Assembly (NCBI RefSeq): GCF_019511665.1
Contig: NZ_JAEUAW010000003.1
Span: forward strand, 1 to 64,000
Origin: Microbacterium jejuense
GTDB taxonomy: Bacteria > Actinomycetota > Actinomycetes > Actinomycetales > Microbacteriaceae
Length of the DNA stretch: 64,000 nucleotides
Direction: 5' to 3'
In this document: in pieces, positions 50,355-62,351 of the stretch
Layout of the letters: the number at the start of each line of letters is the position of its first letter
Numbering within the stretch: position 1 is the stretch's first letter
Notes under the pieces: model-generated
Seen by the model: only the letters and a program-made list of their open reading frames with translations
What the model was told of the DNA's origin: nothing
The model's database searches: none
Program-made: the position numbers and the translations under genes

Positions 50355-50848
50355 CGGGACGCACGGTCGTGCTGGAGGTGGCGCGCCTGGAGGCCGCCCA
50401 CCTGTCGGCGCTCGTCGCGCAGTTCGCCGACCTCGTGGACGGATCCACGCCTGCGCACGAAGATCCCGCGCTCGCGCGGCTCGTGCCGACACCGTACCCC
50501 GACGACGACGAGGCGGCGCGCGAGTTCCGCACGCTGACCGAGACGGATCTGCTCACACGCCGACGGGCGGATGCCGAGATCGTGCTGTTCTCGCTGGCCG
50601 AGGCCGCCGGCATCCCGGATGATCCTGACAATCCGGCCCTTCTCGAGCAGGTCGAGATCCGGCTGGAGCCCGAGACCGTGCGCGCGTGGCTGCGGACCCT
50701 GGCGGCGGTGCGCCTCGTGATGGCAGAGCGCCTGGACATCACCCGGCCCGAGGACCACGACCCCGACAATCCGCGGTTCGGCATCTACGACTGGCTCGGC
50801 TACCGCCTCGACGGGCTCGTGGCGTCGTTCGACGACGGCCAGGCGTGA
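50351..50848 (+). CDS. DUF2017 protein
   Basis: A 165-residue all-helical protein of the actinobacterial DUF2017 family, regularly found next to clpS. Conserved pieces: [54 protein letters not shown] and [15 protein letters not shown]. Function unknown; its fixed position after clpS suggests a role in Clp substrate handling. GTG start set by the overlap. Confidence 0.92.
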   Translation: MTGRTVVLEVARLEAAHLSALVAQFADLVDGSTPAHEDPALARLVPTPYPDDDEAAREFRTLTETDLLTRRRADAEIVLFSLAEAAGIPDDPDNPALLEQVEIRLEPETVRAWLRTLAAVRLVMAERLDITRPEDHDPDNPRFGIYDWLGYRLDGLVASFDDGQA

Positions 50849-50852
50849 CGGG

Positions 50853-51446
50853 TCACGGCACCGGAAACAGGTGCGTCGCCAGGCGCATCGGGTCGTCGCG
50901 CTCCACGTGGCGCTGCTCCTGGCGCGCCCAGCGGTCCCAGTGCGGGCGATAGGCGTCGCCGTCACGGACGAGCGCCCGGTTCTTGCGCGACGCCGCCGGG
51001 GATTCCAGCCACACCCGCACATCGCCCAGCCGCGCCGTCGCCGGCGTCAGGAGCCCCGCACCCTCGACGATGAGCGGGAGCGACGGATCGACCGCATGCG
51101 CCTCGGCCGGCTCACCCGTCGTCCAGTCCCACCGCTGCCACACCCCGACGATGCCCCGCGCGTGCGGTGTGAGGATCAGCTCGCGGGCGAGCTCCACCCC
51201 GTCATCGAGCCCGTCCCACCCGGGATAGAGGGAGTCCAGCGCCACGAGCTGCACGCGCCCGCGCAGCGGCCAGCGCGACACCAGCGCCCGCGCGAGGGAG
51301 CTCTTGCCTGCTCCGCTGCGGCCGTCGATGAGGACGACCGGATTGGATGCCGCGACCTGCTCGATCGCCGTCGTCAGGTGCCCGACGGCCAGGGCGAGCG
51401 ACGCGGCGACCGGGTCGGCGTCACTTCTTGAGGGCGCGGATGACAC
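50853..51446 (-). CDS. P-loop kinase, uridine kinase-like
   Basis: A 197-residue P-loop protein. Walker A is GRSGAGKSS (about 42-50); the second strand carries VQLVALDSLYPGWDGLDDG, where uridine kinases have the substrate Asp; LPLIVEGAGLLTP is the Walker B-like strand; lid arginines lie in SRKNRALVRDGDAYRPHWDRW. Actinobacterial proteins of this type are called ATP-binding or uridine kinase-like; the substrate is uncertain. GTG start; its first codons overlap the end of the GerW-like gene by 26 nt. Confidence 0.88.
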   Translation of the reverse strand: MSSAPSRSDADPVAASLALAVGHLTTAIEQVAASNPVVLIDGRSGAGKSSLARALVSRWPLRGRVQLVALDSLYPGWDGLDDGVELARELILTPHARGIVGVWQRWDWTTGEPAEAHAVDPSLPLIVEGAGLLTPATARLGDVRVWLESPAASRKNRALVRDGDAYRPHWDRWARQEQRHVERDDPMRLATHLFPVP

Positions 51447-51741
51447 GGCTGAGGGCGCGACCGGCGAAGAACACGAACGGGATCGCCACGGTGAGCAGGG
51501 CGATGATGTTCGGCTCGAAGCGCAGGTCGTCGCCGCGGCGGATGTACGCCCCCACCGGGATCGCGTAACCGCCTCCTCCGCCTCCGCCGTTGCCGGCCTC
51601 GTCGGAGCCGCCGCCGAAGCCGGACCAGGTCACGGCGACCGGGATGAGCCGGACGCCGTCGACATCCTGCTGCTCGCCGTATGCGCTCTTCACGCCGAAG
51701 GCCGCGGACTGCTTGCCGAGTTCGAGTGCGATGTTGGGCAT
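51421..51741 (-). CDS. GerW/YtfJ-like protein
   Basis: A 106-residue protein of the GerW (YtfJ) family, first known from Bacillus spore germination. Typical order: N-terminal GKQSAAFGVKSAYGEQQDVDGVRLIPVAVTWSGFGGG, a poly-Gly segment, YAIPVGAYIRRGDDLRFEPN, then a hydrophobic C-terminal helix (IALLTVAIPFVFFAGRAL) suggesting membrane attachment. The organism is probably non-sporulating, so the role differs. ATG at 51741 has TACGTT 6 nt upstream. Confidence 0.9.
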   Translation of the reverse strand: MPNIALELGKQSAAFGVKSAYGEQQDVDGVRLIPVAVTWSGFGGGSDEAGNGGGGGGGYAIPVGAYIRRGDDLRFEPNIIALLTVAIPFVFFAGRALSRVIRALKK

Positions 51742-51747
51742 GCGTCC

Positions 51748-51753
51748 AACGTA
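51748..51753 (-). promoter_or_regulatory. -10 element, leaderless GerW-like transcript
   Basis: TACGTT on the minus strand, 6 nt before the ATG at 51741. Confidence 0.5.
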
Positions 51754-51821
51754 GCGGGCGTTCGTGCTTCGGCACAGACGATGGTTGACGTGGCGACCGG
51801 TCGCGCGGCCCGGTCTTCGTG

Positions 51822-53084
51822 TCAGCCGGCGTCGAGGCGCGGTGCGGGCGGACTGGATGGGAGCGTTCCGCCGCCGCGAGAGCCGAGATTGGTGGCGCGC
51901 GTGACGGCGCCCCGACCGAACCGCGCCGTCGCGTCGTCGAGGGCGTCCTCCAGCCGCCGCCAGCCCTCGTCGTCGTCCCACAGCCCGGGCATGGCCGTTC
52001 CCGACGGGCGCAGCTTCTCGGCGCGGACGCCGATGAGCCTGACCGGAAGCGAGCGATCGATCGAGGCGAACAGCTCGTGTGCGGCATCCCCGATCCGCTG
52101 TCCGACCGCCGTGGGCTCGGCGAGGGTCTGCGACCTCGAGATGGTCGTGAAGTCGGCGTAGCGCACCTTGATCGCCACGGTCGCCGCCTCCCACCCGTTG
52201 CTGCGCAGACGCGCCCCGACGCGGTCTGCCAGCCGGCGCAGCTCGGAGCGCAGCACCGCGTCGTCGCCGATGTCTTCGTGGAAGGTCTCTTCGTGACCGA
52301 TGCTCTTCTCCACGCGCGACGTGTCGACCTCGCGGGCGTCGATGCCGCGCGCGAGATGCCAGATCCGATCGCCCATCGCCGGCCCCAGCGCACGATCGAG
52401 AACCTCGCGCGGAGCCTCCCGCGCGTCGGCGATGGTGTGGATGCCGCGCCGCTCGAGTGATTCGGCGGTCTTGGGACCGACGCCCCACAGCGCGCGCACC
52501 GAGCGCGGCGCGAGGAACGCGTCCGTGTCTGCCTCGGCCACGATGAGCAGTCCGTCGGGCTTGCTGACGGTCGACGCCATCTTGGCGACGTGCTTGGTCG
52601 CCGCCACCCCGATGCTGCACGTGAGGCCCGTCTCGGCGAGGACGCGCTCGCGGAGCATGCGGGCGATCGCGCCCGGGCTCCCCCACAGCCGTCGCGCGCC
52701 GCGCACGTCGAGGAACGCCTCATCGATCGACAGCGGCTCGACCAGGGGCGTCACGTCGCGGAACATGCGCATCACACGCGCCGACATCTCCAGGTACCGC
52801 TCGAAGTGCGGTGGGACGACGATCGCGTGCGGGCACAGCCGCAGCGCCTGACTCACCGGCATCGCCGAGCGCACGCCGAACCGCCGCGCCTCGTACGAGG
52901 CGCTCGACACCACCGAGCGACTCTCGGGGGCGCCGATGATGATGGCCTTGCCGCGAAGCGTCGGATCGTCGAGCTGCTCCACGGACGCGTAGAACGCGTC
53001 CATGTCGACGTGGAGGATGCCCGTCCCGGTGTCGTCGGCGTCGTCGGGCGACACGATCCGCCCGGTGCCGTCGCCACGCCCCAT
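51822..53084 (-). CDS. dinB: DNA polymerase IV (Y family)
   Basis: Translesion polymerase of 420 residues. Catalytic carboxylates lie in HVDMDAFYASVEQLDDP and SIDEAFLDV; the helix-hairpin-helix is ALWGVGPKTAESLERRGI, and the little-finger domain runs about 240-360 (SIGHEETFHEDI, AIKVRYADFTTISRSQ). The C-terminus is Gly/Pro-rich without an obvious QLxLF clamp motif. GAGAGG precedes the ATG. No LexA box was seen upstream. Confidence 0.95.
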   Translation of the reverse strand: MGRGDGTGRIVSPDDADDTGTGILHVDMDAFYASVEQLDDPTLRGKAIIIGAPESRSVVSSASYEARRFGVRSAMPVSQALRLCPHAIVVPPHFERYLEMSARVMRMFRDVTPLVEPLSIDEAFLDVRGARRLWGSPGAIARMLRERVLAETGLTCSIGVAATKHVAKMASTVSKPDGLLIVAEADTDAFLAPRSVRALWGVGPKTAESLERRGIHTIADAREAPREVLDRALGPAMGDRIWHLARGIDAREVDTSRVEKSIGHEETFHEDIGDDAVLRSELRRLADRVGARLRSNGWEAATVAIKVRYADFTTISRSQTLAEPTAVGQRIGDAAHELFASIDRSLPVRLIGVRAEKLRPSGTAMPGLWDDDEGWRRLEDALDDATARFGRGAVTRATNLGSRGGGTLPSSPPAPRLDAG

Positions 53085-53112
53085 GCATCGATCCTCTCAG
53101 GGAGCTCCGACA

Positions 53113-53154
53113 TCGCACAGTGGGCGGTCCCGGAGGATCCGCCCCACTGTGCGA
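53113..53154. terminator. terminator after gatB
   Basis: 15-16 bp stem, TCGCACAGTGGG(G)CGG and complement with one bulge, 11-nt loop, 20 bases past the gatB stop. No T-run. Confidence 0.75.
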
Positions 53155-53174
53155 CGTTCTGCGCGAGTCGCCGG

Positions 53175-54692
53175 TCAGGCGGTGGCGGCGCGCTCCAGCA
53201 CGAGCTCGCGCACGCGCGCCGCGTCCGCCTGGCCCTTCATCGCCTTCATCACCGCGCCGATCACGGCGCCGGCGGCCTGCACCTTGCCGTCGCGGATCTT
53301 CTCGAGCACGTCCGGCTGAGCCGCGAGGGCCTCGTCGATCGCGGCGATCAGGGCGCCGTCGTCCGACACGACGGCGAGCCCTCGGGCATCCACGACCTCC
53401 TGCGGTGAGCCCTCACCGGCGATGACACCCTCCAGCACCTGGCGGGCGAGCTTGTCGGTGAGCGTGCCCGCGTCGACGAGCGCCTGGAGGGCGGCGACAT
53501 CGGCCGGCGCCACGAGGTCCGCCGGCTCGCGTCCGTCGGCGTTCGCGATGCGTGCGACCTCGCCGGTCCACCACTTGCGCGCGGCAGCGGGCGACGCGCC
53601 CGCGGCGATCGTGGCCTCGACCTCGTTCAGCACCCCGCCGTTGACGACGCCCTGGAAGTCGATGTCGGCGAAGCCCCACTCGGCCTTGAGCCGGCGGCGC
53701 CGCGCCGCGGGCTGCTCGGGCAGGGCGGCACGAAGCTCTTCGATCAGCTCGGGCGCGGGCGCGACCGGCAGCAGATCGGGCTCCGGGAAGTAGCGGTAGT
53801 CGTCGGCGTCAGACTTCGGGCGGCCCGGCGAGGTCGTCCCGGTGTCTTCGTGCCAGTGCCGCGTCTCCTGGATGATCGTGCCGCCGGACGCCAGGATCGC
53901 GGCCTGCCGCTGGATCTCGTAGCGCACGGCGCGCTCGACGGAGCGCATCGAGTTGACGTTCTTCGTCTCGGTGCGCGTGCCGAGCTTCTCCTGGCCACGC
54001 GGGCGCAGCGACACGTTCGCATCGCAGCGGAGATTGCCGCGCTCCATCCGCGCCTCCGAGATGCCGAGGCCGATGACGATGTCGCGGATCGCGCGCACGT
54101 ACGCCGCCGCAAGCTTGGGGGCGTTGGCCTCCGCGCCGAAGATCGGCTTGGTGACGATCTCGACGAGCGGCACACCGGCGCGGTTGTAGTCGACGAGCGA
54201 GTACTCGGCGCCCTGGATGCGACCGGTCGCACCGCCGACGTGGGTCAGCTTGCCGGCATCCTCTTCCATGTGCGCACGCTCGATCGGGATCTGCACGAGA
54301 GTGCCGTCCTCGAGCTCGATCTCGACCTGCCCCTCGAACGCGATCGGCTCGTCGTACTGCGAGATCTGATAGTTCTTGCCGAGATCCGGGTAGAAGTAGT
54401 TCTTGCGCGCGAAGCGGCTGGACGGCGCGATCGAACACCCGAGGGCGAGCCCCAGGCTGATCGAGGAGCGGACCGCCTGCTCGTTGACCACGGGCAGCGC
54501 GCCCGGAAGACCCATGTCGACGGGAGCGACGAGCGTGTTCGGCTCGGCGTCGTGCTGGGACGGGTGCGCAGGGTTGGGCGCCGACGAGAACATCTTGGTC
54601 TCGGTGTTGAGCTCGACATGCACTTCGAACCCGAGCACCGGCTCGTACAGCTCGAGCGCCTTGTCGAAGTCCATCAGCGTGTCCTTCGCCAT
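53175..54692 (-). CDS. gatB: aspartyl/glutamyl-tRNA amidotransferase subunit B
   Basis: A 505-residue kinase/tRNA-binding subunit of GatCAB, which converts Glu-tRNA-Gln (and Asp-tRNA-Asn) to the correct amidated form. Landmarks: [21 protein letters not shown], the metal/ATP region [45 protein letters not shown] and the C-terminal YqeY-like helical domain. The ATG shares one base with the gatA stop (TGATG). Confidence 0.97.
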   Translation of the reverse strand: MAKDTLMDFDKALELYEPVLGFEVHVELNTETKMFSSAPNPAHPSQHDAEPNTLVAPVDMGLPGALPVVNEQAVRSSISLGLALGCSIAPSSRFARKNYFYPDLGKNYQISQYDEPIAFEGQVEIELEDGTLVQIPIERAHMEEDAGKLTHVGGATGRIQGAEYSLVDYNRAGVPLVEIVTKPIFGAEANAPKLAAAYVRAIRDIVIGLGISEARMERGNLRCDANVSLRPRGQEKLGTRTETKNVNSMRSVERAVRYEIQRQAAILASGGTIIQETRHWHEDTGTTSPGRPKSDADDYRYFPEPDLLPVAPAPELIEELRAALPEQPAARRRRLKAEWGFADIDFQGVVNGGVLNEVEATIAAGASPAAARKWWTGEVARIANADGREPADLVAPADVAALQALVDAGTLTDKLARQVLEGVIAGEGSPQEVVDARGLAVVSDDGALIAAIDEALAAQPDVLEKIRDGKVQAAGAVIGAVMKAMKGQADAARVRELVLERAATA

Positions 54693-56212
54693 CAGCGGGC
54701 ACCTCCGTTCGCGCCGAGGGTCGGCGCCCTGTCGAGCAGTGGACCGCCCCACGAGTCGACCAGCAGCGCCTCGAGGGCCGCGCCCACGCGGTACAGCCGC
54801 GCGTCCTCGTACGCCGGGGCGAGGAACTGGATGCCGACGGGCAGGCCGTCCTCGGCGGCCAGGCCCGACGGGATCGAGATGCCAGGAACGCCCGCGAGGT
54901 TCGCGGGGATGGTCGTGACGTCGTTGAGGTACATCTGCAGCGGGTCGTCGATCTTCTCGCCGAGCTTGAACGCGGTGGTCGGCGCCGACGGCGTCGCGAT
55001 GACGTCGACCTGCGCGAACGCCTCCGCGAAGTCGCGCTGGATGAGCGTGCGCACCTTCTGCGCCGAGCCGTAGTACGCGTCGTAGTAGCCGGCCGACAGG
55101 GCGTAGGTGCCGAGGATGATGCGGCGCTTGACCTCGTCTCCGAATCCGGCGTCGCGCGTACGCGCCATCACGTCCTCGACGGTGCCGCCGGGCACGTCGA
55201 CCCGCAAGCCGAAGCGGACCGAGTCGAACTTCGCCAGGTTGCTGGATGCCTCGGCCGGGAGGATCAGGTAGTACGCCGCCACCCCGTACTCGAAGTGCGG
55301 CGCGCTGATCTCGACGATCTCGGCGCCCTGTGCCTCCATCGCGGCCAGCGCGGCGCGGAACGACTGCGACACACCCTGCTGGAACCCGCTGTCGGGCAGC
55401 TCGCGGATGACGCCGACCTTGAGGCCCTTGAGCACCTCTCCCGTCGCGCCCTCGCGGGCCGCCGCGGCGAACGACGGCCACTCGTGAGCGAGCGAGGTCG
55501 AATCGTGCGGGTCGTGGCCGCCGATCACGTCGTGCAGCAGGCCCGAGTCGAGGACCGTGCGGGTGACCGGGCCGACCTGGTCGAGGCTCGAGGCGAGCGC
55601 GATGGCGCCGTAGCGGCTCACCGCGCCGTACGTCGGCTTCAGCCCGACCGTGCCCGTCACGTGCGCGGGCTGGCGGATCGAGCCGCCCGTGTCGGAGCCG
55701 AGCGCCAGGGGTGCCTCGAACGCCGCGACGGCGGCGGCCGAACCACCGCCCGAGCCTCCTGGGATACGCTCCAGGTCCCACGGGTTGCGGGTCGGGCCGT
55801 ACGCCGAGTGCTCGGTGGACGAGCCCATGGCGAACTCGTCCATGTTGGTCTTGCCGAGAGGCACGAGACCGGCGGCACGCGCGCGGGCGACGACGGTCGC
55901 GTCGTACGGCGACAGATAACCCTCGAGGATCTTCGAGCCGCTCGTGGACGGCATGTCGGTGGTGACCAGGACGTCCTTGATGGCCAGCGGCACGCCGGCG
56001 ACGGGGCCCAGCTCCTCACCGGCCGCGCGGCGGCGGTCGATGTCGGCGGCCACGTCGAGCGCATGATCGCTGACATGGAGGAACGCGTGGATGTCGGCAT
56101 CCACGGCGGAGATGCGGTCGAGGTGCGCCTGCGTGGCCTCGACGCTCGACACCTCACGGGCGGCCAGCTTCTCTGCGAGCGCGGCGGCGCTCAGGGTGGT
56201 GAGATCGGTCAC
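54692..56212 (-). CDS. gatA: aspartyl/glutamyl-tRNA amidotransferase subunit A
   Basis: A 506-residue amidase-signature subunit that releases ammonia from glutamine for the GatB reaction. The Ser-cisSer-Lys triad is complete: K79 (LAIKD), S154 (GGSGGGSAA) and S178 ([12 protein letters not shown]). GTG start with AAGGGG upstream, 9 bases after gatC. Middle gene of gatC-gatA-gatB. Confidence 0.97.
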   Translation of the reverse strand: MTDLTTLSAAALAEKLAAREVSSVEATQAHLDRISAVDADIHAFLHVSDHALDVAADIDRRRAAGEELGPVAGVPLAIKDVLVTTDMPSTSGSKILEGYLSPYDATVVARARAAGLVPLGKTNMDEFAMGSSTEHSAYGPTRNPWDLERIPGGSGGGSAAAVAAFEAPLALGSDTGGSIRQPAHVTGTVGLKPTYGAVSRYGAIALASSLDQVGPVTRTVLDSGLLHDVIGGHDPHDSTSLAHEWPSFAAAAREGATGEVLKGLKVGVIRELPDSGFQQGVSQSFRAALAAMEAQGAEIVEISAPHFEYGVAAYYLILPAEASSNLAKFDSVRFGLRVDVPGGTVEDVMARTRDAGFGDEVKRRIILGTYALSAGYYDAYYGSAQKVRTLIQRDFAEAFAQVDVIATPSAPTTAFKLGEKIDDPLQMYLNDVTTIPANLAGVPGISIPSGLAAEDGLPVGIQFLAPAYEDARLYRVGAALEALLVDSWGGPLLDRAPTLGANGGAR

Positions 56213-56221
56213 GACAGCCCC

Positions 56222-56521
56222 TTACTGCTCTTCGCCGAGGATCGCGGTCACGCGGAAGCGGCCGTCCGCCGCGTCCGGCGCGTTCTGCAGCACCTGCGCG
56301 GGCGTCAGCTGACCGCCCGCGACATCCGGCCGGAACACGTTCTGGAGGGCGATCGGGTGGCTCGTCGCGGGAACGTCGGGCGTGGCCACCTCGGACACCT
56401 TGGCGATGTTGTCGACGATGACGTCGAGCTGGCCGGTGAGGCGGTCGACCTCCTCGTCGCTCAGCTGGATCCGGGCGAGCACACCGAGATGGCGCACGAG
56501 ATCGGGGGTGATTTCAGACAC
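56222..56521 (-). CDS. gatC: aspartyl/glutamyl-tRNA amidotransferase subunit C
   Basis: A 99-residue belt subunit holding GatA and GatB together. Typical opening ITPDLVRHLGVLARIQLSDEEVDRLTGQLDVIVD and the conserved C-terminal FRVTAILGEEQ (from PxxEF-type sequence). GTG start, with TAGTCT 6 nt upstream on the minus strand, so the operon mRNA is probably leaderless. Confidence 0.95.
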   Translation of the reverse strand: MSEITPDLVRHLGVLARIQLSDEEVDRLTGQLDVIVDNIAKVSEVATPDVPATSHPIALQNVFRPDVAGGQLTPAQVLQNAPDAADGRFRVTAILGEEQ

Positions 56522-56527
56522 CCGTCA

Positions 56528-56533
56528 AGACTA
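56528..56533 (-). promoter_or_regulatory. -10 element, leaderless gatCAB transcript
   Basis: TAGTCT on the minus strand, 6 nt before the GTG at 56521. Confidence 0.55.
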
Positions 56534-56576
56534 CCGGGGCCTCGGTATGCCGACTGTCCGGCGCCCGGCCGCGGCG

Positions 56577-56582
56577 TAGGCT
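56577..56582 (+). promoter_or_regulatory. -10 element, leaderless acyl-CoA ligase transcript
   Basis: TAGGCT, 7 nt before the GTG at 56590; about 45 bases from the divergent gatC -10. Confidence 0.6.
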
Positions 56583-56589
56583 GATCGCC

Positions 56590-58290
56590 GTGACGACCTA
56601 CGACCCGCCGCGCCCGTGGACCGCCAGCTACGCAGACGGCGTGCCCGAAGACCTCGCCCCCGTGACGGGTTCCCTCGTCGACATCGTCGACGCGTCGGCA
56701 CGCGACTACCCCGAGGCGGCGGCCCTGCAGTTCTTCGGCCGGGAGACGTCCTACCGCTCGCTGCACGAGCAGATCGAGCGTGCCGCGGCGGGACTGCGCG
56801 ACCTCGGCGTCAAGGCCGGCGACCCGGTCGCGATCGTGCTCCCCAACTGCCCGCAGCACATCGTGGCGTTCTACGCGATCCTGCGCCTGGGCGCCGTCGT
56901 CGTCGAGCACAATCCGCTGTACACGCCGCGCGAGCTGCGCAAGCAGTTCGAGGACCACGGCGCCAAGCACGCGATCGTGTGGACGAAGGTCGTGGCGACC
57001 GTCCAGGACTTCCCCGCCGACCTCGCTCTCACGAGCCTCGTCTCGGTGGACGTCACCAAGGCTATGCCGTTCGGCACGCGCCTGGCTCTCGGGCTGCCCA
57101 TCGCGAAGGCGCGGGAGGCGCGCTCCGCCCTCACCGAGCGGGTCTCGGGCACCGTGCCGTGGGAGCGGGTGGTCGGCACGGCGGCGCTGCCGGCATCCCA
57201 CCCTCGCCCGGCGACCGACGACCTCGCCCTCATCCAGTACACGAGCGGGACGACGGGAACCCCGAAGGGCGCGGCTCTCACCCACCGCAATCTGCTGTCG
57301 AACGCGGCGCAGGCGCGCGCGTGGGTGCCCTCGATCGTGCGGGGCGACGGCTGCGTCGTCTACGCGGTGCTGCCGATGTTCCACGCGTACGGGCTCACGC
57401 TGTGCCTGACGTTCGCGATGTCGATGGGGGCGCGGCTCGTGCTGTTCCCGAAGTTCGACCCCGACATGGTGCTCGAGGTGACCAAGAAGCACCCCGCGAC
57501 CTTCCTGCCGCTCGTGCCGCCGATCGCGGAGCGACTGCTGAAGGCCGCACGCGAGAAGGGCGTGTCGCTCGCCGGCACCGAGGTCGCCATCTCGGGCGCC
57601 ATGGCGCTGCCGCATGAGCTGGTCGTCCCGTTCGAGGCCGCGACCGGCGGCTACCTCGTCGAGGGCTACGGCCTGAGCGAGTGCTCGCCCGTGCTGATGG
57701 CCAATCCCGTCGCCGACAACCGCGTGCCGGGCACCGTCGGCCTCCCGCTGCCGGGCACCGAGTGCCGGGTCGTCGACCCCGACGAGCCGACGAGGGACGT
57801 CCCGCGCGGCGAACGGGGTGAGCTCGTCGTGCGCGGGCCACAGGTGTTCTCGGGCTACTACGGCAAGCCCGAAGAGACCGAGGCGGTCTTCGTCGACGGC
57901 TGGTTCCGCACGGGCGACATCGTCACGATCGACGAGGGCGGCTTCGTGCGCATCGTCGACCGCATCAAGGAGCTCATCATCACGGGCGGCTTCAACGTCG
58001 CGCCCACCGAAGTCGAGAACGCGCTGCGCCAGCACCCGCAGGTCGAGGACGCCGCCGTCGTCGGGCTGCCCAGCGAGCACTCGGGTGAAGAGGTCGTCGC
58101 CGCCGTCGTGGTGGCGCCGGGCGACGAGATCGACGTCGAGGCGATCCGCGATTTCGCGCGAGGCATCCTCACCCCCTACAAGGTGCCCCGCCGCATCTTC
58201 GTCGTCGACGAACTGCCGACCTCGCTCATCGGCAAGGTCCTGCGCCGGCAGGTGCGCGACCGGCTGCTCGCCCTCACCACGGGCTCCTGA
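56590..58290 (+). CDS. long-chain fatty acid--CoA ligase
   Basis: A 566-residue ANL-superfamily enzyme that activates fatty acids via acyl-AMP. P-loop YTSGTTGTPKGAALTHRN (about 218-235), YGLSECSPV (acyl/AMP motif), FRTGDIVTIDEGGFVRIVDR and the catalytic Lys region YKVPRRIFVVDELPTSLIGKVLRRQ near the C-terminus. FadD-like in length. Chain-length preference cannot be read directly. It converges on the DUF4262 gene. Confidence 0.93.
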   Translation: MTTYDPPRPWTASYADGVPEDLAPVTGSLVDIVDASARDYPEAAALQFFGRETSYRSLHEQIERAAAGLRDLGVKAGDPVAIVLPNCPQHIVAFYAILRLGAVVVEHNPLYTPRELRKQFEDHGAKHAIVWTKVVATVQDFPADLALTSLVSVDVTKAMPFGTRLALGLPIAKAREARSALTERVSGTVPWERVVGTAALPASHPRPATDDLALIQYTSGTTGTPKGAALTHRNLLSNAAQARAWVPSIVRGDGCVVYAVLPMFHAYGLTLCLTFAMSMGARLVLFPKFDPDMVLEVTKKHPATFLPLVPPIAERLLKAAREKGVSLAGTEVAISGAMALPHELVVPFEAATGGYLVEGYGLSECSPVLMANPVADNRVPGTVGLPLPGTECRVVDPDEPTRDVPRGERGELVVRGPQVFSGYYGKPEETEAVFVDGWFRTGDIVTIDEGGFVRIVDRIKELIITGGFNVAPTEVENALRQHPQVEDAAVVGLPSEHSGEEVVAAVVVAPGDEIDVEAIRDFARGILTPYKVPRRIFVVDELPTSLIGKVLRRQVRDRLLALTTGS

Positions 58291-58309
58291 GCGCGGCCGC
58301 GCACCACGT

Positions 58310-58801
58310 TCATGCGCGGAAGGTGCCCGGGCGCGGCTGGATCCAGGCGGCGGTGTCGTACCCGTCGTCCCACGGGAACAAACCGCCGCGGTCGTCGTAC
58401 GTGAGCTGGTAGACGGGCACCGATGCCTCGGCCGGGCGCTGGTAGTACCGGTTCGCCGCGAAGACGATCTCACCGGGGTTGGGCACTTCTTCGACGGTGA
58501 CGCGGTGGCCCCAGCCGGCGAACTCCAGCAGCTGACCGGCGACGAGGTCGTCGCCCGCTCGTACGCGGGCGGCGACGTCGTTCAGCAGCAGACCCGACGT
58601 GCGCGGATCGAGCCCGAAGACGAGCAGCTCGGGATGGCCGAGGCCGAAGAGGCCGATCGTGTATGAGAAGGGCGTCTCACGGCGCGGCATGTCGCCGAAG
58701 ACGTACTCGTTGCTCGTGCCGTGGGCACGGATCGTCTGCGCCGTCCGCTTGTCTTCTTGGTCGAGCCAGGCCAGCAGCGATGGATCGGGGGCGATCGTCA
58801 T
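58310..58801 (-). CDS. DUF4262 protein
   Basis: A 163-residue DUF4262 family member, function unknown. Signature: TPFSYTIGLFGLGHPELLVFGLDPRTSGLLLNDVAARV, with an AANRYYQRP segment further on. These proteins often occur singly in actinobacteria; some toxin-immunity links have been proposed elsewhere, but no toxin gene lies here. Ribosome site AAAGGA. Confidence 0.9.
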   Translation of the reverse strand: MTIAPDPSLLAWLDQEDKRTAQTIRAHGTSNEYVFGDMPRRETPFSYTIGLFGLGHPELLVFGLDPRTSGLLLNDVAARVRAGDDLVAGQLLEFAGWGHRVTVEEVPNPGEIVFAANRYYQRPAEASVPVYQLTYDDRGGLFPWDDGYDTAAWIQPRPGTFRA

Positions 58802-58814
58802 GGGGGCGTCCTTT

Positions 58815-58847
58815 CGTCGATGACTCGACGTTAGAACATACCTACGA
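58815..58847. promoter_or_regulatory. dyads upstream of the DUF4262 gene
   Basis: CGTCGA/TCGACG with a 4-nt centre (58815-58830), followed by an AT-rich stretch (58831-58852) that includes TATGTT and TAACGT on the minus strand as candidate -10 elements. A partial LexA-like match (12 of 16) overlaps it. Confidence 0.35.
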
Positions 58848-58851
58848 CATT

Positions 58852-61197
<2,346 letters not shown>

Positions 61198-61219
61198 GAA
61201 GGGGGTGCCGACACCGCCA

Positions 61220-61233
61220 GGGCGGCTTCGCCC
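61220..61233 (-). terminator. weak hairpin after mnmA
   Basis: GGGCG/CGCCC with loop GCTT, only 5 bp, just past the mnmA stop. Confidence 0.3.
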
Positions 61234-61241
61234 GACACGAA

Positions 61242-62339
61242 TCAGACCGAGGCGGGAACCGCCGAGACGGTGGTCGCGATGGTGAACTGGCCGATGACGC
61301 GCGTGCCGTCGTAGAGCACGGCCGTCTGCCCGGGGGCGACGCCGTCGAAGGGCGTCTCGGGGACGACGGTGAGGCGTCCGTCCGCGAGGGTCGCCGTCGC
61401 CGGCACGGGATCCGCGTGCGCGCGGATCTGCACATGGCACGCGAACGACCCTTCGGGCTGCGGGCGCCCTGCCCACGAGTACCGCTCCCCCGCGATCTCG
61501 GCGGTCGCGAGCGCCTCCTTCGGGCCGACCACGACGGTGTTCGACACCGGCCGCACCTCGAGCACGAAGCGGGGCTTGCCATCGGGCGCCGGAACCCCGA
61601 GCTGCAGCCCGCGGCGCTGCCCGACGGTGAAGGCGTGGGCGCCGTCGTGGGTGCCGATCACGGCGGCGCTGCGGTCGACGATGTCGCCCTGCTCGGCGCC
61701 CACGCGCTCGGCGAGCCACCCCCGCGTGTCGCCGTCGGGGATGAAGCAGATGTCGTGACTGTCGGGCTTGTGCGCGACCGTGAGCCCGCGCGCCTCGGCC
61801 TCGGCGCGCACGAGCGCCTTCGAGGGTGTGGCGCCCAGCGGGAAGTATGTGTGCGCCAGCTGCTCGGCGTCGAGCACGCCGAGCACGTAGGACTGGTCCT
61901 TGGCGGCATCCGACGCGCGATGCAGCTCGAGGCCGTCCGGACCGTCGACGAGGGTCGCGTAGTGCCCGGTGCACACGGCGTCGAAGCCGAGCTCGAGCGC
62001 GCGCTCGAGCAGCGCGGCGAACTTGATCTTCTCGTTGCAGCGCATGCAGGGGTTCGGCGTGCGGCCGGCCCGGTACTCCGCCACGAAGTCCTCGATGACG
62101 TCGTCGCGGAACCGCTCCGAGAAGTCCCACACGTAGAACGGGATCCCGAGGCGGTCGGCAGCCCGGCGCGCGTCCATGGCGTCCTCGATGGTGCAGCAGC
62201 CGCGACTGCCGGTGCGCAGCGTGCCGCCGGCGCGCGAGAGCGCCAGGTGCACGCCGACGACGTCGTGACCCGCCTCGACGGCACGGGCAGCCGCCACGGC
62301 GGAATCCACTCCACCGCTCATGGCTGCCAGGATCCGCAT
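61242..62339 (-). CDS. mnmA: tRNA-specific 2-thiouridylase
   Basis: A 365-residue enzyme that thiolates U34 of tRNA-Lys/Glu/Gln. PP-loop SGGVDS at 8-13; catalytic cysteines in [15 protein letters not shown] and [21 protein letters not shown] and the C-terminal beta barrel. Sulfur would come from the neighbouring cysteine desulfurase, 9 bases upstream. The ATG follows TAGACT by 6 nt. Confidence 0.97.
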   Translation of the reverse strand: MRILAAMSGGVDSAVAAARAVEAGHDVVGVHLALSRAGGTLRTGSRGCCTIEDAMDARRAADRLGIPFYVWDFSERFRDDVIEDFVAEYRAGRTPNPCMRCNEKIKFAALLERALELGFDAVCTGHYATLVDGPDGLELHRASDAAKDQSYVLGVLDAEQLAHTYFPLGATPSKALVRAEAEARGLTVAHKPDSHDICFIPDGDTRGWLAERVGAEQGDIVDRSAAVIGTHDGAHAFTVGQRRGLQLGVPAPDGKPRFVLEVRPVSNTVVVGPKEALATAEIAGERYSWAGRPQPEGSFACHVQIRAHADPVPATATLADGRLTVVPETPFDGVAPGQTAVLYDGTRVIGQFTIATTVSAVPASV

Positions 62340-62345
62340 GGTCCC

Positions 62346-62351
62346 AGTCTA
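62346..62351 (-). promoter_or_regulatory. -10 element, leaderless mnmA transcript
   Basis: TAGACT on the minus strand, 6 nt before the ATG at 62339 and overlapping the desulfurase stop codon. Confidence 0.55.

Noticed and set aside
58832..58847. LexA-like match TAGAACATACCTACGA before the DUF4262 gene
   Set aside because: Only 12 of 16 positions fit and the right half lacks GTTC, so it is weaker than the 45984 site.
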